This document shows, in pieces, positions 31,065 through 40,307 of a DNA stretch of 64,000 nucleotides. The position numbers and the translations under genes were made by a program. The notes below the pieces were generated by a model, which was not told the DNA's origin, made no database searches, and worked only from the letters and a program-made list of their open reading frames with translations. The DNA is from a bacterium. Its GTDB lineage: Bacteria > Patescibacteriota > Gracilibacteria > JAHISY01. How positions within the stretch are numbered: the stretch's first letter is position 1; every line of letters starts with the position of its first letter. The DNA is taken from NCBI GenBank assembly GCA_021779375.1, contig JAJYAT010000002.1:1-64000 (forward strand), given 5' to 3'.

Positions 31065-32468
31065 TTACAATTTCACTGCCTCAGCCATATATTTCTGCGG
31101 AATGTCTTCGAGTCGCATTTTTTCAAGCGGCAGATAATCGAGCGGATCAACATGGTCGCCATTGTCGATGACCTCGAAATGTAGATGCGAACCCGTCGTC
31201 ATGTAACCCGCACCGGGCGTGCCGGGAATACCACCCGAGAGCCCGATCAAATCACCCGCCCGCACAGCCTCACCTTCTTTTACAAAAATTTTGGAAATAT
31301 GACCGTACACTGTGGCGAGTCCATCCGCGTGCGCAATCATGATGTAGGAATAGCCCATGCCGTTGTCTTTGGCTTTGTAGATGATTCCTGGCGCAGCCGC
31401 GGACACGCGCGAACCTTGCGTGAGTCGGAAGTCCACTGCTTCATGTTTGACTCCGAAGCGCGTGACATAGCTCGCATCGTGAAAATAAGCCGTGATACCG
31501 CGCGCCGGACTCGCAGGCCAGAGTACGCGCGGAATGCGATCGGGGAAAATCACTCCCGCCATCGAAGCCACTGATTGGTCTCCCAGCAGCTTGGCGAAAT
31601 CTTCCTCACTTAAGCTGCCCTTCAGGGTTTTGAGCTGGCTATCAATCACACCGAGTTGCGATTTCAATTCGGCCACTTCGGCGAGTGCCTGAAGTTGCTG
31701 TTTTTTCGAATCCTCGACGAGCTTGCGATACTGCTCTTCTTGTCCCCGCGTCTCATCTAGCAAAGTTTGCTTCGCCGCACGCGTTTCAGCCAGCTCGCGG
31801 GTGCGCAGCATGATTTCCTGCTGCAGCAGAATCAGCTCGCCTCGTTTCGCGAGTAAATTCGCTTTCACTGCTTCGTAATCAGACTGTTTTTGCTGTAAAT
31901 CGAGAATCAGACTCGCGGAAATATTTTGGAGAATGTCGAGGTAAGTTTTCTTCGTCTCGACATCTGCCAACGATTCGTCCGTGAAAAGAAATTTGAGCGT
32001 GGAAATTTCGCCAGTTTTCCAATCCGTGTATTGCATCGTCTCGGAATAAGCGAGGCGGATGAATTCATCGAGCAAATCACGTGAGCGCGCCATTGCCACT
32101 TCGCGCATCTCGGATAGTTCTTCGAGGTCGGCGAGCTCGAGCTGAATCGACTTGGTCGCCTCTTGCAAGTTGTCGAGATTGGCTTGTTCCCGCGCCAGAT
32201 TTTGGTCGAGATTCGCGACCTGTGCCGCCAGTGTATTGACCTGTGCCTCGAGCAGCGGCAACTTATCCTTCACGACCTGATCGACTGAGCCAGCGGAATT
32301 GAGATAGGTTTCGTATTTTTTGTCGATCTCGTTGCGCACGAACATGAGCGCATCGACAGTCTTGCTTGCCTGGTCGAAAACACCCCCGCTCGTCGTCGCG
32401 GCGCGAACAAGTGGCGTAGTGCAAATAACGAGGCAAAGCAGGAGCGAGACTAATTTGGCAATTTTCAA
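31065..32468 (-). CDS. Coiled-coil M23 family metallopeptidase (EnvC/NlpD-like)
   Basis: Signal peptide, coiled coil, FGVKHEAVDFRL..GLATVYGHIS..TTGSHLHFEV. Confidence 0.92.
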   Translation of the reverse strand: MKIAKLVSLLLCLVICTTPLVRAATTSGGVFDQASKTVDALMFVRNEIDKKYETYLNSAGSVDQVVKDKLPLLEAQVNTLAAQVANLDQNLAREQANLDNLQEATKSIQLELADLEELSEMREVAMARSRDLLDEFIRLAYSETMQYTDWKTGEISTLKFLFTDESLADVETKKTYLDILQNISASLILDLQQKQSDYEAVKANLLAKRGELILLQQEIMLRTRELAETRAAKQTLLDETRGQEEQYRKLVEDSKKQQLQALAEVAELKSQLGVIDSQLKTLKGSLSEEDFAKLLGDQSVASMAGVIFPDRIPRVLWPASPARGITAYFHDASYVTRFGVKHEAVDFRLTQGSRVSAAAPGIIYKAKDNGMGYSYIMIAHADGLATVYGHISKIFVKEGEAVRAGDLIGLSGGIPGTPGAGYMTTGSHLHFEVIDNGDHVDPLDYLPLEKMRLEDIPQKYMAEAVKL

Positions 32469-32477
32469 TGTTCGATT

Positions 32478-32945
32478 TTATTCGGTCGGCTGAATCTTGA
32501 CGATCCGCGTGCGCACGTTGTCGAGCTTCGGGATTGTCAGAACCAAAACGCTTTTTTTAAATTCAGCCCGCGCCTTTTTGGAATCGACCGCCTCCGGCAA
32601 AACAATCGACCGTGAGAATGGTCCGAAGAAGCATTCTTGAACGAGGAAATCGTCATCCGTCATTTCCGGCAAAGGCGAAACACGCTCACCCTCAATCGTC
32701 ACGACATCCTCAGTAATCTCGACGCGCACATCATCCGGATGCACTCCGGCGAGTGGCGCGACGATGATCAAATTGTTGTTCGTCTCGTGGACATCGACCG
32801 CAAGCTGCGCAACTTCGCTGTCTTCGTTTTCGGCGATTTCCGGCGTGACTTTACGCAAGGTCGAAACAGGCACTGGGATACTTTGCGGGCGCTTCAAATT
32901 CGTAGCGAGGTTGCCGATGCCGATTGGTTTTGGGTCGAAACTCAT
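32478..32945 (-). CDS. Hsp20/alpha-crystallin small heat-shock protein
   Basis: NNLIIVAPLAGVHPDDVRVEITEDVVTIEGER. Confidence 0.9.
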   Translation of the reverse strand: MSFDPKPIGIGNLATNLKRPQSIPVPVSTLRKVTPEIAENEDSEVAQLAVDVHETNNNLIIVAPLAGVHPDDVRVEITEDVVTIEGERVSPLPEMTDDDFLVQECFFGPFSRSIVLPEAVDSKKARAEFKKSVLVLTIPKLDNVRTRIVKIQPTE

Positions 32946-32982
32946 GGCTCAATTTTAAATTTAAAATTGAAAATTTAAAATT

Positions 32983-33693
32983 TTACTTGCTAGACTTTTT
33001 CACGGTTCGAGTTCGCAGCTCCGCTCCCGAAATCGCCTTCCACTTGCCGCAGGATAAATCACCTTCCCAGCAGATTTTTTGGGTCTCACAAGTCGGTCCG
33101 GCGAATTTAAAAATATTTGGCGCAATTGGCTTCACGAGCTTGAGCATCTCGTTCGCCAGCTCGCGAATCTCCCACTGCGCGCGAATACAAAGCCGGTGTT
33201 CGAAAAAATTGAGCAAGCCCCGCGCGTTCATCGTGAGAATGATGTTGGTCTTGGTCGCCTGCGGAGTGAGATAGCGCGCATCTTCAGGCTTGATTTCAAG
33301 TGCTTTTAACTTCTCAACAGTTTGATCTAGGCTTTTTTTGAATTCCTCGACGGCCTGCATCGCTTCCGGATTATTCGCGATAGAAGCCGGGATGACAAAG
33401 TCCGTGTGAGTTTTGTTGTAGCGCCCTGACTTGATGGAATAGCTCGCGTGGCGGTGCCGCACCAGCTGCGTCTCGGTGACGCGCGAAACTCCCTCGACGG
33501 CGAAAGTAAAACTCGCGTGTTCAATCGTCGAGAGATGTCCGGAATTCATCACGATATCAATCAAGCGCTCACGCTTTTCAAGCGAAATCGTTTCTTTCAA
33601 TTCTTCGCCGCTTTTCGCGGAATAGCACTGATTAATCGCTGCCGCGACGACAGCTTCCGGATCGATGGTGTGGGAAATGAGAACGACTTTCAC
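32983..33693 (-). CDS. thyX: Flavin-dependent thymidylate synthase (GTG start)
   Basis: STIEHASFTFAVEGVSR; RHRHASYSIKSGRY; NARGLLNFFEHRL. Confidence 0.94.
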   Translation of the reverse strand: MKVVLISHTIDPEAVVAAAINQCYSAKSGEELKETISLEKRERLIDIVMNSGHLSTIEHASFTFAVEGVSRVTETQLVRHRHASYSIKSGRYNKTHTDFVIPASIANNPEAMQAVEEFKKSLDQTVEKLKALEIKPEDARYLTPQATKTNIILTMNARGLLNFFEHRLCIRAQWEIRELANEMLKLVKPIAPNIFKFAGPTCETQKICWEGDLSCGKWKAISGAELRTRTVKKSSK

Positions 33694-33798
33694 GCTGATG
33701 ATTTTAGCTCAAAAAATTACCCGCGCGAATTTTCTTCATCTCGCAGAAAATCGATAACTCTAAGCTAGGATTCTAAAACCAAAATTCTCATAATCCGC

Positions 33799-34224
33799 TT
33801 ATTCAATAATCGCGTTTTTACCAAACTGTTTTCCATTTACTATGACCCCCATCCCTGGACTAATCACACCTTCAATTGGTTGAATTGCACGAAGTATAGC
33901 TTTTTCCGCAAGACTCCCGGAGACAACTCCTTTTGGAATATTTTTACCATCGACGCGAAGACTGCCTTCGACGACAGACGTGCTATTAAAATTATCTCTA
34001 ATCTCAGATAAATTCACGCCATATTTTTCAGCAAGCTGCTTGTTGCTATCTTTGGTAATTGCTGTATTTTCTCGCACTTTTGCAAGCTCAGCCTGTAAAG
34101 ATTCGCTCTTTGAATCCAGAATCCTAGAATTATCAACTTCATTTTTCTCAACTTTCTGAGTCTCGTTATTCTGGAACCAAACCAATCTCATTGGTAAAAA
34201 CGAAAAACAATTTTGATTTTGCAT
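33799..34224 (-). CDS. Hypothetical protein
   Basis: 141-aa ORF. Confidence 0.5.
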   Translation of the reverse strand: MQNQNCFSFLPMRLVWFQNNETQKVEKNEVDNSRILDSKSESLQAELAKVRENTAITKDSNKQLAEKYGVNLSEIRDNFNSTSVVEGSLRVDGKNIPKGVVSGSLAEKAILRAIQPIEGVISPGMGVIVNGKQFGKNAIIE

Positions 34225-34226
34225 GT

Positions 34227-34424
34227 TTAATTATTTATATTCTCAATCAGTTCTTCAAGACTAGAAAGACTATTTGTCTCTTCTGCGCGCTCATTTTTTT
34301 CCGCCACTTTTAAAATTTCATGTTGCACAACCTTTTCAAACGCAAACTCTTTTTCTGCTCGCAGAAGCTCGTTTTCTAGTTCCGATTCACTTTTTTGATT
34401 TTTTGTTGAGATTTGAGTTTGCAT
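34227..34424 (-). CDS. Hypothetical small protein
   Basis: 65-aa ORF adjacent to previous. Confidence 0.4.
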   Translation of the reverse strand: MQTQISTKNQKSESELENELLRAEKEFAFEKVVQHEILKVAEKNERAEETNSLSSLEELIENINN

Positions 34425-34484
34425 TTTTGATAAATTCTTATTTTTATTTTAACACAAAAAATATATTTCGGCAAATATGGCTTC

Positions 34485-35015
34485 TCACGTTTTTCTTTTA
34501 TTTTTTAAAATCTTGCCGAGCGAACCTGCAACAATCGTCTTTTTCGGCACATCATTGATCACGACTGCCAGCGCACCAATCTTGGAATCACTGCCAATCT
34601 TGACCGGTCCAAGAATTTTCGCACCCGCGCCAATCACGACGCGATCGCCAATCGTCGGATGACGCTTTTTCTGTAGGTTTTTTTGCCACCAGCCAATCGC
34701 ACCAAGTGTCACGTCGTGGTAAATCATGACATCGTCGCCAACGATCGCAGTCTCGCCAATCACGACGCCATAACCGTGGTCGATGAAAAAGCGTTTACCA
34801 ATCTTGGCACCAGGATGAATCTCAATCCCGGTAATAAAACGCCCAAGTTGTGAAATCAGCCGCGGAAAAAATGGAACGCCAAGCTCGAAAAGTGGATGCG
34901 CGACGCGGTGAAAAACGAGCGCCCACATCCCCGGGTAAAGCAAAATCTCGAGCGGGCGCAATCCGCCACGCAGCGCAGGATCGCGTTTCATCGCAGCTGA
35001 AATCCAATCAAACAC
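34485..35015 (-). CDS. cysE: Serine O-acetyltransferase
   Basis: [43 protein letters not shown] hexapeptide repeats. Confidence 0.92.
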   Translation of the reverse strand: MFDWISAAMKRDPALRGGLRPLEILLYPGMWALVFHRVAHPLFELGVPFFPRLISQLGRFITGIEIHPGAKIGKRFFIDHGYGVVIGETAIVGDDVMIYHDVTLGAIGWWQKNLQKKRHPTIGDRVVIGAGAKILGPVKIGSDSKIGALAVVINDVPKKTIVAGSLGKILKNKRKT

Positions 35016-35024
35016 AACTTAATT

Positions 35025-37679
35025 TTACTTCAAAATCTTCAAACGCTCTTCAATTTTCTGAATTTTCTCCTCGACGAATTGCAATTTCGCACGCTCGGCA
35101 TCGACCACGTTTTTCGGCGCGCGCGCGGTGAAGTCTTCGTTTGCGAGCTTTTTTTGAATGACGGCGAGATAAATTTCAGTCTCTTTCAAATCGGCTTTGA
35201 GTCTTTTCTTTTCGACTTTGGGGTCGAGCAATTTCGCCAGCGGCAGATAAATCTCAAGTCCAGCTTCGAATTTCGCGACGGCGTTTTCAACTTTTTTGCC
35301 GCTTTTTTTCACGACTAGCGAACTCAGGCGCGCGAGCTTCTTAATCTCGCTCGACTGTTTTTTGAGAAATGGCTCGAATTTCCCAGCATACACAACCGCC
35401 GCAATTTGGCGCGCCGGCTCGACATTCATTTCATTGCGCACCGAGCGAATGGCGGAAATAATCGCAATCACGATTTGCATTTCCTCTTCAATTTTAGGAT
35501 TGATGTGCGCCTTTAGTGAACGCGGATATTTTTCAGTCGCGAGCAATTTCGGTTTCTTCGCGTTTGGGAAGAATTTCTCCCACAATTTTTCGGTCGCAAA
35601 CGGAATGAAGGGGTGCGATAATCGAAGAATCTGCGCCAAGACATGCGCAAGCAATTTCTTATTCGGCGTGTCTTTCGTGATTTCGAGATACCAATCACAA
35701 AAATCACTCCACACAAATTCCTGAATTTTGGCGGCGGCCTCACCGAAAGCGTATTTCTCGAAAGATTGATTCGCTTCGAGAATGAGTCGATTCAAGCGCG
35801 ACAAAATCCAGCGGTCGGGCAAGCCGTGCGGCGCGGGATCGGACGGAATTTCAATTTTTTTGTCACCCAAAACTCCGAAAACATAGCGCGACGCGTTCCA
35901 AAGTTTATTGACGAAATTACGCTGACCAGTGACCTTCGTCTCGCTAAATTTGAGATCTGTGCCCGGCGTCGAACCAACCACGAGCGAAAGCCTCAACGCG
36001 TCCGTGCCGTATTTTTCAATCATCGCGAGCGGGTCGATGCCGTTGCCGAGACTCTTCGACATTTTGCGACCCTGCTCGTCACGAACGAGCCCGTGCAAAT
36101 AGACCGTCTTAAATGGAGCTTTGCCGGTGAATTCCGCGCCGAGCATCACCATACGCGCGACCCAGAAAAAGAGAATGTCGTAGCCAGTCTCGAGAACTGA
36201 ATTCGGATAAAAAGTTTTGAAGTCTTTGGTGTTCTTCGGCCAGCCGAGCGTCGCGAATGGCCACAGCCCGCTCGAAAACCAAGTGTCGAGCACATCCGCA
36301 TCACGCACCAAGCTGAGATTGCCACAGGTTGGACATTTTTTCGGCGGCGTCTCGGAGACAATCATGCGCTGGCAGCCTTCCTTTTTTTTGTTCTTCTTGT
36401 CAGCGAATTCGGGCACTTTTTTGCAATACCAAACCGGCAGCTGATGTCCCCACCACAGCTGACGCGAGATGCACCAGTCGTGAATCTCGTCGAGCCAGCG
36501 CGTAAATTCTTTTTCGAAGCGCGCCGGTACAAATTCGATCTGACCTTTTTTAACTATTTTCAAAGCCTTTTCTGCCAGCGGCTGCATTTTGACAAACCAC
36601 TGCATCGACTCGAGCGGTTCAATCGTCGCGTCGCAGCGCGAGCAGTGCCCGACGGAATGCGCGTGTTTTTCAATTTTTTCCAAATTGCCGATGTCGTCGA
36701 GATATTTGACGACCGCTTTACGCGCTTCGTGTAAAGGCATGCCGACAAAACGGCGACCGGCGTGCTTGGTCATTTTGCCGTGCGGACCAATCACGACAAT
36801 CGAAGGTAATTTGTGCGTGCGACCGATTTCAGCGTCGAGCGGATCGTGCGCCGGCGTGATTTTGACTGCGCCGGTGCCGAATTTCGGATCGACGCGCGCG
36901 TCAGCTACGACCGGAATCTCACGATTTACAATCGGCAGAATCAAGGTTTTGCCGATGAAATCCTGATAACGGCGGTCGTCCGGATGAACTGCGACAGCGG
37001 TATCACCAAGCATCGTCTCTGGTCGCGTCGTCGCGACACAAATCGAGCGATCCGTCGCACTCACGAAATAGCGAATGAAGTAAAGATTGCCTTCTTCTTC
37101 GCGGTGTTCGACTTCGATGTCGGACAAAACGGTCTGGCAGCGTGGACACCAATTCACTAATTTTTTGTCCCGGTAAATTAGCTTCTTTTTGTAAAGTTCG
37201 ACGAAAGCGTGCGTGACGGCGGCGGAGCGATCGTCGTCGAGCGTGAAAGCCTCGCGTGACCAATCACAGCTCGCGCCCATTTTTTTGATTTGATCGGAAA
37301 TGCGAGCGTGATATTTGTCTTTCCATTCCCAGACCTTTTCGACAAATTTTTCCCGACCGAGATTATCGCGGGAAATGCCTTTTTCGAGCAACCTTTTCTC
37401 GACGACATTTTGCGTCGCGATTCCGGCGTGATCCGTGCCGGGCAGCCACAAAACATCTTTGCCTTTCATCCGTTCGAAACGCGCAAGAATATCCTCAATC
37501 GTCAGCGTAATCGCGTGCCCGAGATGCAGCGCGCCCGTCACGTTCGCTGGCGGCATCATCATCGTGAAAACATTTTTCTTCACTTTGCCGACAGCATGGC
37601 CAAGTTCCGCCGCTGCCCACTTCTGCGCAATTTCCGACTCAACCTCATTCGGGAGATAAGCCTTGGTAATTTCATTCAT
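35025..37679 (-). CDS. valS: Valyl-tRNA synthetase
   Basis: PPANVTGALHLGHA; KMSKSLGNGIDP; C-terminal coiled coil. Confidence 0.96.
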   Translation of the reverse strand: MNEITKAYLPNEVESEIAQKWAAAELGHAVGKVKKNVFTMMMPPANVTGALHLGHAITLTIEDILARFERMKGKDVLWLPGTDHAGIATQNVVEKRLLEKGISRDNLGREKFVEKVWEWKDKYHARISDQIKKMGASCDWSREAFTLDDDRSAAVTHAFVELYKKKLIYRDKKLVNWCPRCQTVLSDIEVEHREEEGNLYFIRYFVSATDRSICVATTRPETMLGDTAVAVHPDDRRYQDFIGKTLILPIVNREIPVVADARVDPKFGTGAVKITPAHDPLDAEIGRTHKLPSIVVIGPHGKMTKHAGRRFVGMPLHEARKAVVKYLDDIGNLEKIEKHAHSVGHCSRCDATIEPLESMQWFVKMQPLAEKALKIVKKGQIEFVPARFEKEFTRWLDEIHDWCISRQLWWGHQLPVWYCKKVPEFADKKNKKKEGCQRMIVSETPPKKCPTCGNLSLVRDADVLDTWFSSGLWPFATLGWPKNTKDFKTFYPNSVLETGYDILFFWVARMVMLGAEFTGKAPFKTVYLHGLVRDEQGRKMSKSLGNGIDPLAMIEKYGTDALRLSLVVGSTPGTDLKFSETKVTGQRNFVNKLWNASRYVFGVLGDKKIEIPSDPAPHGLPDRWILSRLNRLILEANQSFEKYAFGEAAAKIQEFVWSDFCDWYLEITKDTPNKKLLAHVLAQILRLSHPFIPFATEKLWEKFFPNAKKPKLLATEKYPRSLKAHINPKIEEEMQIVIAIISAIRSVRNEMNVEPARQIAAVVYAGKFEPFLKKQSSEIKKLARLSSLVVKKSGKKVENAVAKFEAGLEIYLPLAKLLDPKVEKKRLKADLKETEIYLAVIQKKLANEDFTARAPKNVVDAERAKLQFVEEKIQKIEERLKILK

Positions 37680-37849
37680 CTTTTCGATTTTAACTAAATT
37701 TATGGTTTTGGTTAAGCATCGGGTGAATAAAAAATGTGCAACTTCTCTTTAAGAAGCCCAAAAAATAGCCTCGTCGCTTGTATTTACAAAAATAATTTTA
37801 GTTTTAAAACAGAATAAGTCAGCTGAGCCAAACTGCTAAAATCTTCGCG

Positions 37850-38806
37850 TTGCCTCCCCTCTTTTCTGTCGGAATCGTTTTATTTGAAACCAAATTTTTG
37901 GAGCAGTCGCTCTCCTCTCTGTTCGCTCAGAATTTTGCAAATGTGGAGTTTTTGCTGCGCGATCATTCACCCGATTTCGTCGCGAGTAAATTTATTGAGG
38001 AAAAATTGCCCGAAATCGCCGCCCGAGCCAAAATCTTCCGTGGTGAAAACTTGTGGCATTCCGGTGGAATGAATTTTTTGATTCGCCAATCGCAGGGCGA
38101 GTTCTTCGTCGCGGCTTCAGCCGACGCACTTTACGAGCCGAATTTTTTGGTACGAGCAGCTGAGATTTTAAACAAAGCAGAAAACGCGAAAGTTGGTGTT
38201 CTGGGAGGAAAATTAAAAGGCTGGGATTTCGAGAAGAATGAAAAACTAGAAACGCTCGACTCGGCTGGCATCGGCACAAAAAAGTCTGGGAAATTTTTTG
38301 AAATCGGCTCGGGCGAAAATTCGGAAAAATTCACGGAGGAAAAAATCGTCTTCGGAATTTCCGGCGCACTCGCAATCTTGCGCCGCAGCGCACTCGAGGA
38401 AATTGCGGAAAATGGCGAATTTTTCGATGAAAAATTGCATTTCAAAAATGACGTCGACCTCGCCTTTCGGCTAAATTGGCTCGGCTGGCAGGCGAAATTT
38501 TCGCCGGAAATCGTAGCGTGGCACGCACGCGGACTCGGCGACGCGAAGCCGCGCTCCGAGCGTTCCGACTTCGAAAGAGAGAACTCTACTTTCGGACAAT
38601 TCGTCGTCATCGCGAAAAACTTCGACGCAAATTTCTCCTGGCGCGTAAAATTTCTAATGAAATTACGCCTGCTCGCACTGCGAACTTTTGGAATTTTCGG
38701 CAAAGCCGAAGGTGTAGGCATTCGAAAATTCGACGCACTCAGCGCAAACTTACAACCGTCGCGACACCAAGTCGCGGCCGCTGAAATTGAAAAATTATTG
38801 GTCTAA
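37850..38806 (+). CDS. Glycosyltransferase family 2 (TTG start)
   Basis: GT-A fold pattern; DVDLAFRLNWLGWQ. Confidence 0.85.
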   Translation: MPPLFSVGIVLFETKFLEQSLSSLFAQNFANVEFLLRDHSPDFVASKFIEEKLPEIAARAKIFRGENLWHSGGMNFLIRQSQGEFFVAASADALYEPNFLVRAAEILNKAENAKVGVLGGKLKGWDFEKNEKLETLDSAGIGTKKSGKFFEIGSGENSEKFTEEKIVFGISGALAILRRSALEEIAENGEFFDEKLHFKNDVDLAFRLNWLGWQAKFSPEIVAWHARGLGDAKPRSERSDFERENSTFGQFVVIAKNFDANFSWRVKFLMKLRLLALRTFGIFGKAEGVGIRKFDALSANLQPSRHQVAAAEIEKLLV

Positions 38807-38824
38807 TTTTTTCTGACCAGCTGA

Positions 38825-38879
38825 CCAATCACCCTCCGAACCTAGTAGCCAATCACCCTCCGAACCTATTTCGAACCTA
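38825..38879 (+). repeat. Tandem 24-bp direct repeat (CCAATCACCCTCCGAACCTAGTAG x2 + partial)
   Basis: Seen directly, immediately upstream of next CDS. Confidence 0.85.
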
Positions 38880-38883
38880 ATAA

Positions 38884-39696
38884 ATGAAGCTCTCAATCAT
38901 CATTCTCGACTTCGCCAAATCGACGCGCGCGCTCGAAAACATCGCTGCGCTGCTGCGCCAAAAAACTAATTTTGATTTTGAAATCATCGTCGCCGTGAAT
39001 GCCGCGACTGATGCCAAAAAACAGAAATTCGCGACACTCGTCAGCCAACCGAAAATTAAATTGATTTTTAACAATGAAAATCTAGGCTATCCACGCGGAG
39101 TGAATGAAGCGGTGAAAAAAGCGAGCGGCGAAATTTTGGCAATTGTAAATCCTGACATTATTTGCCGCGAAGAAAATGCGCTGCAAAACCTAGTTGATTT
39201 CTTTGGTCAAAATCCTGAAATTGGTGTGCTCGCGCCGCGCCAAATTCGCGACACCGACGGCGCGACTGAGATGACGATTCGTGCTTTTCCGAAATTATCG
39301 AACCAAATTGCACGGCGAACTTTTTTGCGTCGCCTGCCGATCCTGCGTAAGCGCGTCGCCTACGACGAATGCCGCAATCTCGATCTTTCACAAATCCAAA
39401 AAGTCGATTGGCTGCAGTCGAGCTTTTGGCTTGTCGCGCGCGATCTTTGGGAAAAATTGGACGGACTCGACGAGCGCTTTTTTCTGTTTATGTCCGACCC
39501 AGATTTTTGCCGCCGCGCTTGGGAAGCTGATAAAACAGTTGTTTTCTTACCAGAAGTTGCCGTCGCAGCAGACGGCGTGCGCTGCTCCTCGGGTGGCTTC
39601 CTCGCCTTTTTTCAGAAATGGACACTGCGCCAACACCTGCGCGATGCCTGGAAATATTATCGGAAATGGCACGGCAAGAAGAATCCACGCAATTAG
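38884..39696 (+). CDS. Glycosyltransferase family 2
   Basis: LSIIILDFAKSTRALENI; NNENLGYPRGVNEAVKKASGEILAIVNPDI; DPDFCRRAWE. Confidence 0.9.
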   Translation: MKLSIIILDFAKSTRALENIAALLRQKTNFDFEIIVAVNAATDAKKQKFATLVSQPKIKLIFNNENLGYPRGVNEAVKKASGEILAIVNPDIICREENALQNLVDFFGQNPEIGVLAPRQIRDTDGATEMTIRAFPKLSNQIARRTFLRRLPILRKRVAYDECRNLDLSQIQKVDWLQSSFWLVARDLWEKLDGLDERFFLFMSDPDFCRRAWEADKTVVFLPEVAVAADGVRCSSGGFLAFFQKWTLRQHLRDAWKYYRKWHGKKNPRN

Positions 39697-40256
39697 TTTT
39701 TTTGCTTTTCTTCTATTTCGGCTAAATATCCTCGCAAGTTTGCAACCAAATTAGGGTCTTTTTCAATTGAGTCTTTTCCTGCACTGAAACGAAAATCTCT
39801 CTCAAGAATAATTAACACCTCTCCAATTGTTTGCAAAAACTTATCATTCCATGGGTCAATCGACGGATTGAACACTTCATGTTCATCTTCATCGTCCCAT
39901 GGATCACAAAAAAGTCCTAGGATTTCAATCCTAACTTTTTCTTTTAATCTCGCTTTATTTAATAGCAACCCTGTCATCTTCTCTCCGGCAATTTCAGAAT
40001 TATCTATTTTGCCATCAAAACCTAAAAAGCTTACTAAACCGGCGTCGATTAATCTTTTCAGCTCTTGACCTAAGTAGGTGGTAACTTTTTCAAATTCCTG
40101 AAGAGAAAGCGGTGACTCGACACCTTCATTTAGCTCACCCAAAGCTTTCTGTATATTTTCCAGACCTCTAACTCCAGACAATAATTTTTGATCTTTGAAA
40201 ACTGCAAGGTTTTTTTTGGGAATTAGCCTGGTTTCTCTTCTTGAAACAATATCCAT
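39693..40256 (-). CDS. Hypothetical protein
   Basis: 187-aa ORF. Confidence 0.55.
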   Translation of the reverse strand: MDIVSRRETRLIPKKNLAVFKDQKLLSGVRGLENIQKALGELNEGVESPLSLQEFEKVTTYLGQELKRLIDAGLVSFLGFDGKIDNSEIAGEKMTGLLLNKARLKEKVRIEILGLFCDPWDDEDEHEVFNPSIDPWNDKFLQTIGEVLIILERDFRFSAGKDSIEKDPNLVANLRGYLAEIEEKQKN

Positions 40257-40307
40257 TTCAAAAAAATTAAAGGGATTGATTTTAACCCCTTGTTCTTTTT
40301 TTACAAA

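Noticed and set aside
37680-37850. T-box riboswitch or Val leader upstream of valS
   Set aside because: No T-box sequence, specifier or leader peptide seen; a TAAAAT box 7 nt before the ATG suggests a leaderless start.
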